Assembly: GCF_011068285.1 (NCBI RefSeq)
Contig: NZ_CP049616.1
Coordinates: 2,274,501-2,338,500 of the forward strand
Source of the DNA: Flagellimonas oceani
GTDB lineage: Bacteria > Bacteroidota > Bacteroidia > Flavobacteriales > Flavobacteriaceae
Direction of reading: 5' to 3'
DNA: 64,000 nucleotides
The notes beneath the pieces were generated by a model. The model worked only from the letters and a program-made list of their open reading frames with translations. It ran no database searches and was not told where the DNA came from. How positions within the stretch are numbered: the stretch's first letter is position 1; every line of letters begins with the position of its first letter. The position numbers were made by a program, and so were the translations under genes. Positions 23,892 to 33,044 of this stretch are shown here, piece after piece.

Positions 23892-25751
23892 TTAGAGATA
23901 ATACTTTTGTTGTTTTTTATTTTCCCGGTAGGTTTTATAGGATGCGTTGACTTCTTCCTTTTGTGAAACTTCGGCTACTGCAACGTCCCACCAGGCAAAT
24001 CCGGGCACCGCCTTTTTGCGGTCCACCTCTATGTATATCAAAGTCGTCCGATCTATTTTCTTCGCCTCTTTGAGGGCTTGGTGCAACTCACTCACATTGG
24101 AAGCTTTGATAACATGGGCCCCCATACTGGCCGCATTGGCAGCATAATCAACGGGCAACAACCCACCGTCCAACTGTTGGGTCTCCTCATTTCTGTACCG
24201 ATAATAGGTCCCAAATCCGTCACTTCCCAAAGAAGCGGATAACGAGCCTATACTGGAATATCCATCATTGTTCAACAACACGATGGTAAGCTTTTTTCTT
24301 TCCTGTATTGAGGTAACGATTTCCTGGGACATCATCAGATAACTCCCATCACCAACCATCACATAGACCTCGTTATCGGGGCGCGCCATCTTGGCGCCCA
24401 ATCCACCCGCGATTTCATACCCCATACAGGAATAGCCATATTCCAAATGAAAACCTTTGGGGTCTCTTGTCCTCCATAGTTTATGCAAGTCGCCCGGCAA
24501 ACTCCCGGCAGCACAAAGGACAATGTCCCTGGCATCCGAAAAATTGTTTACCGCTCCAATGACCTCACCCTGAAAAGCAGGTGATTCGTTCCTTTCGCTG
24601 TAGATTTCTTCCACAAAACTGTCCCAGCTTTGATTCAGTTCCACTACCCTTTTCCTATAGGTTTCCATCACTTCAAAATCGGAAAGATGTTCGTAAAGTT
24701 CTTCCAGTACCGCCTTGGCATCCCCCACCAAGGGTAAAGCGCCATGTTTAAAACAATCAAATTCGGTCACATTGATATTGATAAAACGTACATTGGGGTT
24801 TTGAAACCCTGATTTGGACACTGTGGTAAAATCACTGTACCGTGTACCTATACCAATAACCACATCAGCATCCTTGGCCATTTCAATGGCACCTGGTGTC
24901 CCCGTTACCCCGATGGCACCAAGGTTTTGAGGGACATCATAAGGCAAAGAACCTTTTCCTGCATATGTTTCCCCCACCGGGATACCTGTTCGTTCAACCA
25001 GTTTTTGCAATATTTCAGTAGCTCCGCTGTAAATCACACCTCCTCCAGCTACAATAAAGGGTTTTTTACTTGCCCTAATTAAGGTGACCGCTCTCTGTAA
25101 AAGGGAACGATCTGGCAATGTCCGGCCAATAGGCCAGGTCTTTTTACGGAACATATCAATCGGAAAATCAAATGCTTCCGCCTGTACGTCTTGGGGGATG
25201 CCAAGGGTTACAGCACCAGTATCAGCTGGGGATGTCAATACCCGCATAACCTCTGGGAGTGCAGTAATCAATTGCTCTGGGCGGTTGATACGGTCCCAAT
25301 ATTTAGACACGGGCTTAAAGCAATCGTTTACCGAAACGTCCTGGGAAATACTGGATTCCAGTTGTTGAAGGACCGGAGCCACTTGTCTGGTCGCAAATAT
25401 ATCACCTGGTATCAATAATACAGGGATTCGGTTTATGGTGGCCAAAGCAGCGCCTGTAACCATATTTGTGGCTCCAGGCCCAATGGATGTCGTGCACACA
25501 AAGCTCTCCAAGCGGTTCTTTACTTTAGCATATGCCACCGCAGCATGCACCATGGCCTGTTCATTACGTGCAACATAGAACGGAAAATCCGGCTCTTGCT
25601 GCAAAGCCTGTCCGATGCCTGCTACATTACCGTGTCCCAGGATACCGAAACATCCGGCAAAAAACTTGTGTTCCTTTCCATCTCGTTCCACATACTGGTT
25701 TTTCAAATAGGCTATGGTTGCCTGTGCCACCGTTAATCGTATTGTCTTCAT
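23892..25751 (-). CDS. iolD: 3D-(3,5/4)-trihydroxycyclohexane-1,2-dione hydrolase
   Basis: A 619-residue thiamine-diphosphate enzyme that opens the ring to give 5-deoxy-glucuronate. I use the ATG at 25751 ('MKTIRLTVAQATIAYLKNQY'), the usual IolD start; an upstream in-frame ATG adds 33 residues of unlike composition. Domains in order: Pyr domain with 'VARNEQAMVHAAVAYA', a central domain, and PP domain with 'GDGSYLMMSQEI...LNNDGYSSIG' for Mg-ThDP binding. A 99-bp gap separates it from iolC, the longest in the operon. Confidence 0.94.
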   Translation of the reverse strand: MKTIRLTVAQATIAYLKNQYVERDGKEHKFFAGCFGILGHGNVAGIGQALQQEPDFPFYVARNEQAMVHAAVAYAKVKNRLESFVCTTSIGPGATNMVTGAALATINRIPVLLIPGDIFATRQVAPVLQQLESSISQDVSVNDCFKPVSKYWDRINRPEQLITALPEVMRVLTSPADTGAVTLGIPQDVQAEAFDFPIDMFRKKTWPIGRTLPDRSLLQRAVTLIRASKKPFIVAGGGVIYSGATEILQKLVERTGIPVGETYAGKGSLPYDVPQNLGAIGVTGTPGAIEMAKDADVVIGIGTRYSDFTTVSKSGFQNPNVRFININVTEFDCFKHGALPLVGDAKAVLEELYEHLSDFEVMETYRKRVVELNQSWDSFVEEIYSERNESPAFQGEVIGAVNNFSDARDIVLCAAGSLPGDLHKLWRTRDPKGFHLEYGYSCMGYEIAGGLGAKMARPDNEVYVMVGDGSYLMMSQEIVTSIQERKKLTIVLLNNDGYSSIGSLSASLGSDGFGTYYRYRNEETQQLDGGLLPVDYAANAASMGAHVIKASNVSELHQALKEAKKIDRTTLIYIEVDRKKAVPGFAWWDVAVAEVSQKEEVNASYKTYRENKKQQKYYL

Positions 25752-25850
25752 TGGTTTTCTTCTATGGTGTTTAGTTAATTGCCACGTTTCGGGTACCATC
25801 ATTTGAACACCCTTTTTGTTTACACAACTTTGGATACTGCGGGCCCACAA

Positions 25851-26864
25851 TTAAAACCCTCCTTTGTCTTCAATAAATTTTAAGGATTCCTCGATTGTCG
25901 GCATAAAGTTCGCGCACCCTTTTTTTGTCACTACCTGTGCCCCACTGGCATTTCCCATTCGACAGGATTTATACAGATCCCAGCCCTTAAGCAAACCATA
26001 AATAAAGCCGCCTGCAAAAGCATCACCAGCCCCAAGGACATTAACCACTTCAACAGGAAAGCCCGGAACATCTTGCCTAGAGCCGTCCTTCGTATAGATA
26101 CTGACCCCATCCCCTCCTCTTTTTACCAAAAGTGTCTCTATCCCGGAAGAGAGCAACCATGCTATTGATTTCTCAATGTCACCTGTGATTTCAGGTGCGG
26201 ATATCTGCTGATGCTTAATAACGACCTGGGAAGCCTCACTTAGGGTAGCTGCAAGAATCTCCTCTTCCGTTCCAATGGCAATCTTCACCTTGGGCAAAAT
26301 CGCTCTCATCGTTATCCCAAAAGCGCGGTAATCATGCCATTGATCGGCCCTGAAATCAAGGTCCAATACAATGTCAACATCATTTTTCTCAGCTATTTCT
26401 GTAGCAAAGAAGGTTGCACTCCGACTGGGTTCAACATTCATTGCCGTTCCATTGATCAACAACACCCTGTAATCTGATATATTGGCAGCCAATACATCAT
26501 CAATATCAAGTTGACTATCTGCGGCGTTATCGCGATAAAAAACCAACGGAAACTTATCCGGGGGTTCAATTCCCAGAACCACAGCACTACTTCTCGCTCC
26601 ATTTTTTATGGGAATACACTCGGTATTCACCTTTTCGGAATTCAAAAAATTTATGATGAACTCCCCCACTTTATCATTGCCTACGGCCGTTAGGAGACTG
26701 GATTGAAGCCCCAGCCTAGAACAGGCCACTGCAATGTTCAAAGGAGAGCCTCCCACAAAGGCGTCGAACCCTTTTATTTCGTTGAAAGGAGAACCTATGT
26801 TCTGTGAATATAAATCGATAGAAGACCTACCCAATGTAATTACGTCGTATTTTTTACTATCCAT
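25851..26864 (-). CDS. iolC: 5-Dehydro-2-deoxygluconokinase
   Basis: A 337-residue PfkB-type kinase that phosphorylates 2-deoxy-5-keto-gluconate at C6. N-terminal 'VITLGRSSIDLYSQNIG' and 'FVGGSPLNIAVACSRLG' bind substrate; the PfkB signature near the C-terminus reads 'NVLGAGDAFAGGF' with the catalytic base D281. It overlaps iolB by 8 bp. Confidence 0.93.
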   Translation of the reverse strand: MDSKKYDVITLGRSSIDLYSQNIGSPFNEIKGFDAFVGGSPLNIAVACSRLGLQSSLLTAVGNDKVGEFIINFLNSEKVNTECIPIKNGARSSAVVLGIEPPDKFPLVFYRDNAADSQLDIDDVLAANISDYRVLLINGTAMNVEPSRSATFFATEIAEKNDVDIVLDLDFRADQWHDYRAFGITMRAILPKVKIAIGTEEEILAATLSEASQVVIKHQQISAPEITGDIEKSIAWLLSSGIETLLVKRGGDGVSIYTKDGSRQDVPGFPVEVVNVLGAGDAFAGGFIYGLLKGWDLYKSCRMGNASGAQVVTKKGCANFMPTIEESLKFIEDKGGF

Positions 26865-27747
26865 TATTTGGTTGTTGTTTGTTCATTTTTGCCGTTACCA
26901 AGGGTAATCTTTCATCCTTGGTCTTCCACGAACCGTATATCCATTCATGATTTGGATCTGTAGTATTGGCCAGACACTGATCCGTTCCTGCCAAAAAATT
27001 AAGATAGTAGCAATGGAAGCCGTGTTCGGCCACTACAGGATGAAATCCTTTTGGGATCAATACCACATCATTGTGGTGGGGTCTCACGATTTCATCCAAA
27101 GATCGGTCCAAGGTATATACCTGTTGTATGGCGTAAGCTTCAGGTTTCTGAAATTTATAAAAGTACGTTTCCTCTTGTATGGGCTCCAAAACATTTCCTT
27201 GGGAATCCACGATTCTCTCATCGTGTTTATGCGCGGGAAAAGAACTCCAGTTTCCCGAAGGTGTGTACACTTCCCTGACCACGATTTTACTACAGCCAAA
27301 TCCCGGAGGCACAAGGTCATTAAATTGACGGGTAGCATTATCGCCCCCAAAAATAACCACCGGGGCTTCCTCTGGGGCAACAAACTTGGCCGGATGATCT
27401 TCCTCGGCCAAACACCATCCATAAGCTATGTCGAGCACTTCACTGGTTGCGGTTAAGGTGAAAGTACTTCCCTTTGGCAAATAGAGTGTATGTGCCACCC
27501 CACTAAAAACATCCTTTCTACCATTTACAGTTTCCCATGATCCCTTATCACTATCCACTTTGAAGTTGCCGGCCAGAAGGACGATGACCATTTCATTGTC
27601 CCCGGTTCGATGTGTCCACTTTTCATCTTTTGACATCAATCGTGCCCCAAAACTCAGATAGTTCCAATTTGCGGTCTCCGGCGTCACCTTATGGTACTCT
27701 CCCTTTGATTTCCCAGGCCTTACCAGTAAATGGGATTTTTTGCTCAT
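26857..27747 (-). CDS. iolB: 5-Deoxy-glucuronate isomerase
   Basis: A 296-residue double-cupin isomerase converting 5-deoxy-glucuronate to 2-deoxy-5-keto-gluconate. Metal-ligand histidines are seen in 'WSSFPAHKHDER' and 'RPHHNDVVLIPKGFHPV', with the family's C-terminal 'YYLNFLAG'. It overlaps both neighbours (4 bp with iolJ, 8 bp with iolC), so the three are translationally coupled. Confidence 0.94.
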   Translation of the reverse strand: MSKKSHLLVRPGKSKGEYHKVTPETANWNYLSFGARLMSKDEKWTHRTGDNEMVIVLLAGNFKVDSDKGSWETVNGRKDVFSGVAHTLYLPKGSTFTLTATSEVLDIAYGWCLAEEDHPAKFVAPEEAPVVIFGGDNATRQFNDLVPPGFGCSKIVVREVYTPSGNWSSFPAHKHDERIVDSQGNVLEPIQEETYFYKFQKPEAYAIQQVYTLDRSLDEIVRPHHNDVVLIPKGFHPVVAEHGFHCYYLNFLAGTDQCLANTTDPNHEWIYGSWKTKDERLPLVTAKMNKQQPNNG

Positions 27748-28715
27748 TTGTTCAGTACTAATTTATTGTTCATTCTTTTTTTGATACGGTCTGCTTTCCC
27801 AGTGGCTCCAAGCAAATCAAACTTGTTCAGCATAAACCTTTCATACTCCTTCATATATTTCCTCCCGGGAATGACTGGATCGAACAATTCGGGTTCATCC
27901 CCAAAAAATTCACGATGCACCCTGGCCCATAGCAATCGTGTATCTGTAGCGATATTAATCTTACACACACCGTACTTTATGGATTTTACAAGCTCATCTG
28001 TCGATACCCCAGCAGCTCCTCTGGCCAATTGACCTCCATACCTGTTGATTCTTTCAATCTCTTCGGTATTGACCGCAGATCCTCCGTGCAGCACAATAGG
28101 AAATCCATTGAGTTTCTCCTGGATTTTCTCAAGTATATGGAATTGAATGCCCTGTCCTCCAGAAAACTTATAGGCCCCGTGACTCGTGCCTACGGCAACA
28201 GCAAGACTGTCACAACAAGTTTCTTTGACAAACCTGGCCACCTCCGAAGGTTTTGTATAGGAAGAGTCCTCTTCTGCAATGGACACATCGTCTTCCACAC
28301 CGGCCAAAACCCCTAATTCCGCCTCTACCATTATATTGTGTTCATGGGCTCTTGACACCACAGACCTAGTCCTTGTCACATTTGTCTCAAAGTCATCGTG
28401 TGATGCATCTATCATAACGGACTGATATTCCTTTGAATCTATGGCATCAAAAGCGTGTGTTTCATTGCCATGATCCAAATGGACCGCATAGACGGCGTTG
28501 GGATAGCACCTGGAAGCCGCACCTATCATGGCAGACAACATTTTGGCGTGGGCATAATCCCTTGCTACAGGTGTCAACTGCACTATAAAAGGAGCATTGG
28601 CTTTTTGGCCAGCACGGAACAGTCCGAGTATTTGCTCCATGGTAAAAACATTTACCGCTGCAATCCCATAGACCCCATAACAATCATCAAAAAATACTTT
28701 AGGAGAAACTACCAT
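27744..28715 (-). CDS. iolJ: Class II aldolase, probable 6-phospho-5-dehydro-2-deoxygluconate aldolase
   Basis: A 323-residue zinc-dependent class II aldolase. Zinc ligands and active-site motifs are visible in 'AVHLDHGNETHAF', 'MVEAELGVLAG', 'GTSHGAYKF', 'VLHGGSAV' and 'CKINIATDTRL'. The fold is shared with fructose-bisphosphate aldolase; the first position in the iol operon argues for IolJ, which splits the phosphorylated ketogluconate into DHAP and malonate semialdehyde. A LacI-type operator lies 92 bp upstream. Confidence 0.88.
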   Translation of the reverse strand: MVVSPKVFFDDCYGVYGIAAVNVFTMEQILGLFRAGQKANAPFIVQLTPVARDYAHAKMLSAMIGAASRCYPNAVYAVHLDHGNETHAFDAIDSKEYQSVMIDASHDDFETNVTRTRSVVSRAHEHNIMVEAELGVLAGVEDDVSIAEEDSSYTKPSEVARFVKETCCDSLAVAVGTSHGAYKFSGGQGIQFHILEKIQEKLNGFPIVLHGGSAVNTEEIERINRYGGQLARGAAGVSTDELVKSIKYGVCKINIATDTRLLWARVHREFFGDEPELFDPVIPGRKYMKEYERFMLNKFDLLGATGKADRIKKRMNNKLVLNK

Positions 28716-28806
28716 GTTTTAATTTTTATGTGCTGGCAATAACCTATTGCCGAGGATAAAAGAACAAAAAAAACACTATGGCAGAAAGAATTACAGCAAA
28801 AACTCC

Positions 28807-28822
28807 ATGCAAAGGTTTGCAT
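28807..28822 (-). promoter_or_regulatory. LacI-type operator (site B) of the iol operon
   Basis: ATGCAAAGGTTTGCAT, 92 bp upstream of the iolJ start and inside the lacI-iolJ gap. Identical to sites A and C. Confidence 0.82.
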
Positions 28823-28862
28823 GAAAACCGGCACCTTTTTAACTGGAAAAAACTACATAACC

Positions 28863-29882
28863 CTATTTGGAAGAAGCTCTGACCACCAATTCAGGCTTAA
28901 AGATTTCTTCACGAAAGTTCTTCGCTACGTTATTATCCTTCAAACGTTTCAGCAATATCCTGGCAGACAACATTCCCATACTGTATACCGGTTGCCAAAC
29001 TGTGGATAGTGACGGGGAAAAATATGTGGAATGAGGTTCATCATCAAATCCGACAATGGATATATCCTCAGGAATCCTAAGTCCATTTTTTTTGGCTATG
29101 TGCATGGCCGAGGTCGCAATGTTGTCATTTATCGCAAATATGGCATCGGGTACATCAGTTTGGTTCAACAGTTTTTTTGCAGGCTTCAATCCGTCATTAT
29201 GGGAAAAACCCTGAACATGTTGTATGTATTCTTTTCTGATTGGCATATTATTTTTCTCCAATGCATCCAAGTAACCTTGCATTCTGTGCTTTGTGGTGCT
29301 CAAGTTTAACGGCCCTCCCAAGTGTGCAATTTTTTTACATCCGGAATGAATCAGGTACTCTACTGCTTGGTAGGCCCCTGAATAATCATCCACCAATACT
29401 TTATCCGAGTCCAGCCCAGGGCAGTCCCTGTCAAACACCACAACAGGAATTTCGTTTTTTTGCAAATTTTGAAAATGTTCAAAGCTCTTGGTGCCGGATG
29501 CGGGAGAAACTAAAATGCCATCCACACGCATGCGTGACAATTTTTTCACCAAAGTGACTTCCTCCTCAAAAGACTCGTTGGAAATACATATCATAATATT
29601 GTATTGGGTAGGCCCAACAACATCCTGTATCCCCGTAATAATTGCAGAAAAAAAGTGGCTGGTTATCTCTGGAACAATGACCCCTATGGTATGTGATTTT
29701 TTTTGCAGCAGCCCCAAAGCCATGGGATTGGGTTGATAATCCAAAACCTCAGCCAACCTCTTGACTGCCTTTTTAGTGCTATCACCAATAGCTGGATGGT
29801 CATTGAGTGCCCTAGAAACCGTAGAGGGCGATAAATTCAGTTTAACAGCAATATCTTTTAAGGTTACCCGTCCCTTCCTCAT
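28863..29882 (-). CDS. LacI family regulator of the inositol locus
   Basis: A 339-residue LacI-type repressor: helix-turn-helix 'VTLKDIAVKLNLSPSTVSRALNDHP' (residues 6-30), a hinge helix 'NPMALGLLQKKS', then a periplasmic-binding-like sensor domain ('IGVIVPEITSHFFSAIITG', 'SIVGFDDEP'). It lies directly upstream of the iol operon on the same strand. Four palindromes across 25 kb have the length and symmetry of LacI-family sites; their GG/CC centre differs from the more usual CG. The inducer is presumably inositol or an early intermediate. It is unrelated to the DeoR-type IolR of Bacillus. Confidence 0.9.
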   Translation of the reverse strand: MRKGRVTLKDIAVKLNLSPSTVSRALNDHPAIGDSTKKAVKRLAEVLDYQPNPMALGLLQKKSHTIGVIVPEITSHFFSAIITGIQDVVGPTQYNIMICISNESFEEEVTLVKKLSRMRVDGILVSPASGTKSFEHFQNLQKNEIPVVVFDRDCPGLDSDKVLVDDYSGAYQAVEYLIHSGCKKIAHLGGPLNLSTTKHRMQGYLDALEKNNMPIRKEYIQHVQGFSHNDGLKPAKKLLNQTDVPDAIFAINDNIATSAMHIAKKNGLRIPEDISIVGFDDEPHSTYFSPSLSTVWQPVYSMGMLSARILLKRLKDNNVAKNFREEIFKPELVVRASSK

Positions 29883-30160
29883 ATTTCATTCATTAATCAT
29901 TTATTCATGGTACAGCCCAATATGACAAAGTAAAAGGTTACCGCCATAGTTACCGGGCAGGTCCACGATATCAATAAACAAAATACGACAAATATCCCAC
30001 ATTAAAGTCTCTTTTTACAAAAGTAACCTTACCCCACAAACTTTACCGGGCAATGGCTCCAAAACGGGCCATTCCGTTCTCATAGCGTAATAGTGCATTG
30101 GGACAAGATGTCCCCAACCGGCATACTTTTGGCTTACTTGACAACTTTAATCCCCACGGT

Positions 30161-31033
30161 TCATATTGCCTTCAACCATTCCAATAACAATGACCTCCAA
30201 GTGGCCAGCCTACCGTGTTGAAAGCCCATGGCAAACCCATGTCCACCGTCCGGATAAAGGTGCATTTCCACCTTTACCCCCTCTTTTTTAAGTGCACCAT
30301 AGAATTGTATGCTATTTTCAACGGGGACAACCAAATCGTCCTCACAATGCAGTATAAAGGTCGTCGGAGTATTCGGTTTCACCTGTAATTCATTAGAATA
30401 TAGGTCCACCAATTCTTTGGAAGGTTCATTCCCCAACAGGTTGTTTCTAGAACCATTATGGGTATAATCCTTTTTCATCGTCACTACCGGGTAGATCAAT
30501 ATCATAAAATCAGGTCGGTTGGCTTCCTCAAAATGGGTTCCCAACGTAGATGCTAAATGTCCACCGGCAGAAAAACCCATCACTCCTACCTTACTGGGAT
30601 CGACACCCCATTGTCCAGCCATGGAGCGGAGTATTTCGATTCCCTGCTTGGCATCCATTAATGGAGTAAGGTGTGGTACTTGATTGGATTCGTCTTCCGG
30701 TAAACGATATTTTAGTACAGCGGCAGCTATACCTTGACCATTCAACCACTTGGCTATATCAGTTCCTTCTTTGTCATATGCTAGCGCACCATATCCTCCC
30801 CCAGGACATATCATAACCATAGTCCCTGTATTGATAACCGACGATGGCAAATACACCTCCAAAGACGGGTCAATAACTTTGGATATTACCCGAGCGTTAG
30901 GATTTTTCAATTGTTCTTCAAGTGTGGACACTTTGGCATTTGGAACCTCATCCTCCCATAGAGGCACAATATAATCTTGGGCTTGTCCCGACAACATAAA
31001 ACTATAAAATAAAACAAAAAAGATAAATCTCAT
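30161..31033 (-). CDS. Secreted alpha/beta hydrolase (esterase/lipase-like)
   Basis: A 290-residue protein with a signal peptide (cleavage near 'SGQAQ', 19). The oxyanion segment 'CPGGGYG' (76-82), nucleophile elbow G-F-S155-A-G-G, acid region 'HCEDDLVVP' and 'PDGGHGFAMG' with the catalytic His make a full triad. The group includes sugar-ester and acyl esterases. In this locus it may remove acyl groups from inositol lipids or lysolipids, an inference from context; deacetylation of a decorated substrate is equally possible. It follows the PI-PLC-like gene by 34 bp. Confidence 0.85.
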   Translation of the reverse strand: MRFIFFVLFYSFMLSGQAQDYIVPLWEDEVPNAKVSTLEEQLKNPNARVISKVIDPSLEVYLPSSVINTGTMVMICPGGGYGALAYDKEGTDIAKWLNGQGIAAAVLKYRLPEDESNQVPHLTPLMDAKQGIEILRSMAGQWGVDPSKVGVMGFSAGGHLASTLGTHFEEANRPDFMILIYPVVTMKKDYTHNGSRNNLLGNEPSKELVDLYSNELQVKPNTPTTFILHCEDDLVVPVENSIQFYGALKKEGVKVEMHLYPDGGHGFAMGFQHGRLATWRSLLLEWLKAI

Positions 31034-31067
31034 GATTAAGTATTAAGTATTGACAAATAGTGACAAA

Positions 31068-32975
31068 TCAATCACATCCTACGACCTTTTCCAAATCGTT
31101 CCTTACTTCCTGTTCCTCTACATAGTCGACATATAACCCTTCATAAGGCCTGTCCGAAACAGCAAACATTACATTTGTACAACGAATATTGTCATATTGC
31201 CCATCCCCATCCGAACTTTCCATATGAAAGATGCGACTGATGTAACTATCATCCTTGGCATCTATATATGCCCCGATATCATTTCCGTAATTGTCGGGAT
31301 TTCTCCAGTCTGGCGACACCAATTTATTGTCCTCCCTATATCGCTTGAGTTGCAAAAAATTCTCTTGCAGCACCCCACTGGAGGTTCCAAAAGGTTGAAA
31401 GTTATTGGTGTACTCACTTTTGGTAATGTTATTGTTGGGTTGGATATAAAGTACCACCTTTCCGAGCAAACCTCCTTCCTTGGAACCATTTTCATCCATA
31501 AAGTAAAGGGTTTTTCCATCAACAATCTTCTCTTGGTCAACAATGCCCTCACTATGGAAACCACTTGAACTATGATACCTGAGCCTATCACCAAATTTGG
31601 CCTGCATTAGTTCAATTATATACTGCCATTTGGCATCTGCCAACCACTGTTCGTATTCTTTTAACTCGGTCATAATAAAAAGAGGTTCATGGTTCGGATT
31701 GTTATCGCTCCATTGTACCATATAATCAATCCAATCTTCAAGTAATATGGAGGATGGGTTATCAACGGTAAGGTCGACTTCATCGCCAGGGGCATCATGT
31801 CCTAAAACCAATTCCCCAACGTGAATTGCCAACAGTTGTACAGCGTTTCCCTTCTTCAACAACAAATTGTAGCCCGTATCCATCGAATTCAATTTCACCT
31901 CTGCCCCTACCAATACATCTGTTTCATTATTGTACTCATACACCAAAACCGGAATATCCTCATCAATTATCAATTGCGAACCTATTACATTTCCATTCGA
32001 CGTATAGGAGTTGACATAGGTCTTTCCATTGGATTGGACCATCGTTACATCCCCTTTCAACAAATCGGAACTTCCCATCTCAGAATTTTCCATAGACCAG
32101 GATGTATTCCCGATCCCAATGGACTCTACCCTATAGTTGGTCACGGTATTGACATTGTGCCGGAAAATATAGAGCCTATCGTCTTGCTCAAAAGGGTAAA
32201 AGGATTCTCCTGACGGCACGGATTCCACTTTATAAAGTGTGGATCCCAATCCAACATCATCACCATCAATAATGACTTCCTTAATTTCATAAGTCCCCAT
32301 ATCACTGGAATACAAAGTGATAAATGCTTTTTCATCGAAAACGAAACTGGATAACCGAGCATTTACAACCCCTGCATTTTTAGATCCCAACTCACTCAAA
32401 ACCGTTCCGTCGAAGTTGTGTACTGTTAAATCACCACTGGTTGGAACATAATCCAAAACGTACTGTTCACCTTGGTAGTTCAACACATTGAATTCTCTAT
32501 TTTCTTCCGTCCATGGATTTGTGCTATTATCATATCTCAACTCTTGCTCCCCGTTGACCACTTCATATATTTTTAATAGCCCACCGACATTCGAGTAGGA
32601 AAATAGATAACTCTTATCCATATGATGGAAAGAGGAGAGATAGTCCACCTCTTCGGTCCAATTGGCCCTGAATTCCTCCGCTGTATAGAAACTAAAAAGA
32701 TCAAACTCAAAGAACCTGAGCCCCCTTTCAAGCTGGGTCGCCAACCCTTCCCGTTCCATCCCCCCTTGGTTGCCGGAATAGGAATTATGCGTGCCCCTAA
32801 AGAAAAATTGTCTATAAAAAGCAGTTGTGGAATCCCGTACCACAGGTTCAGGGTCGGGATTTTCTTCTCCTTTGGAAGGTGGGGGTGTTGTCGCAGGATC
32901 ATCTCCATCAGACGAACAGGCATTTGTCAGCAAAAAACTGAACAACGAAATACAATAGATAGATATTCTTGTCAT
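31068..32975 (-). CDS. PI-PLC-like lipoprotein with a large insertion in the catalytic barrel
   Basis: A 635-residue lipoprotein (lipobox C20) with a Pro/Asp-rich linker. 'FRGTHNSYSG' (H63) and 'GLRFFEFDLFS' (E90, D92) match the first catalytic His and metal-binding pair of the calcium-dependent PI-PLC-like barrel. The second His appears in 'LVLGHDAPGDE' (H393), about 300 residues further on instead of about 50, followed by 'EPLFIMTELKEYEQW' and the rest of the barrel. Residues about 115-385 form a strand-rich, blade-like insertion, probably a beta-propeller. It would cleave phosphatidylinositol or a related phosphodiester at the cell surface. It lies downstream of susCD and the DUF285 gene. 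Substrate inferred. Confidence 0.75.
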   Translation of the reverse strand: MTRISIYCISLFSFLLTNACSSDGDDPATTPPPSKGEENPDPEPVVRDSTTAFYRQFFFRGTHNSYSGNQGGMEREGLATQLERGLRFFEFDLFSFYTAEEFRANWTEEVDYLSSFHHMDKSYLFSYSNVGGLLKIYEVVNGEQELRYDNSTNPWTEENREFNVLNYQGEQYVLDYVPTSGDLTVHNFDGTVLSELGSKNAGVVNARLSSFVFDEKAFITLYSSDMGTYEIKEVIIDGDDVGLGSTLYKVESVPSGESFYPFEQDDRLYIFRHNVNTVTNYRVESIGIGNTSWSMENSEMGSSDLLKGDVTMVQSNGKTYVNSYTSNGNVIGSQLIIDEDIPVLVYEYNNETDVLVGAEVKLNSMDTGYNLLLKKGNAVQLLAIHVGELVLGHDAPGDEVDLTVDNPSSILLEDWIDYMVQWSDNNPNHEPLFIMTELKEYEQWLADAKWQYIIELMQAKFGDRLRYHSSSGFHSEGIVDQEKIVDGKTLYFMDENGSKEGGLLGKVVLYIQPNNNITKSEYTNNFQPFGTSSGVLQENFLQLKRYREDNKLVSPDWRNPDNYGNDIGAYIDAKDDSYISRIFHMESSDGDGQYDNIRCTNVMFAVSDRPYEGLYVDYVEEQEVRNDLEKVVGCD

Positions 32976-33044
32976 GGCACTAATTTAATGCATTGGAAGG
33001 GACCCCAACACTGGAGCCCCTTCATACAATGAGAAAAAACAATT

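Noticed and set aside
25752..25850. 33-residue N-terminal extension of IolD
   Set aside because: The family starts at the ATG at 25751; the extension has unlike composition and is better read as the iolC-iolD spacer.
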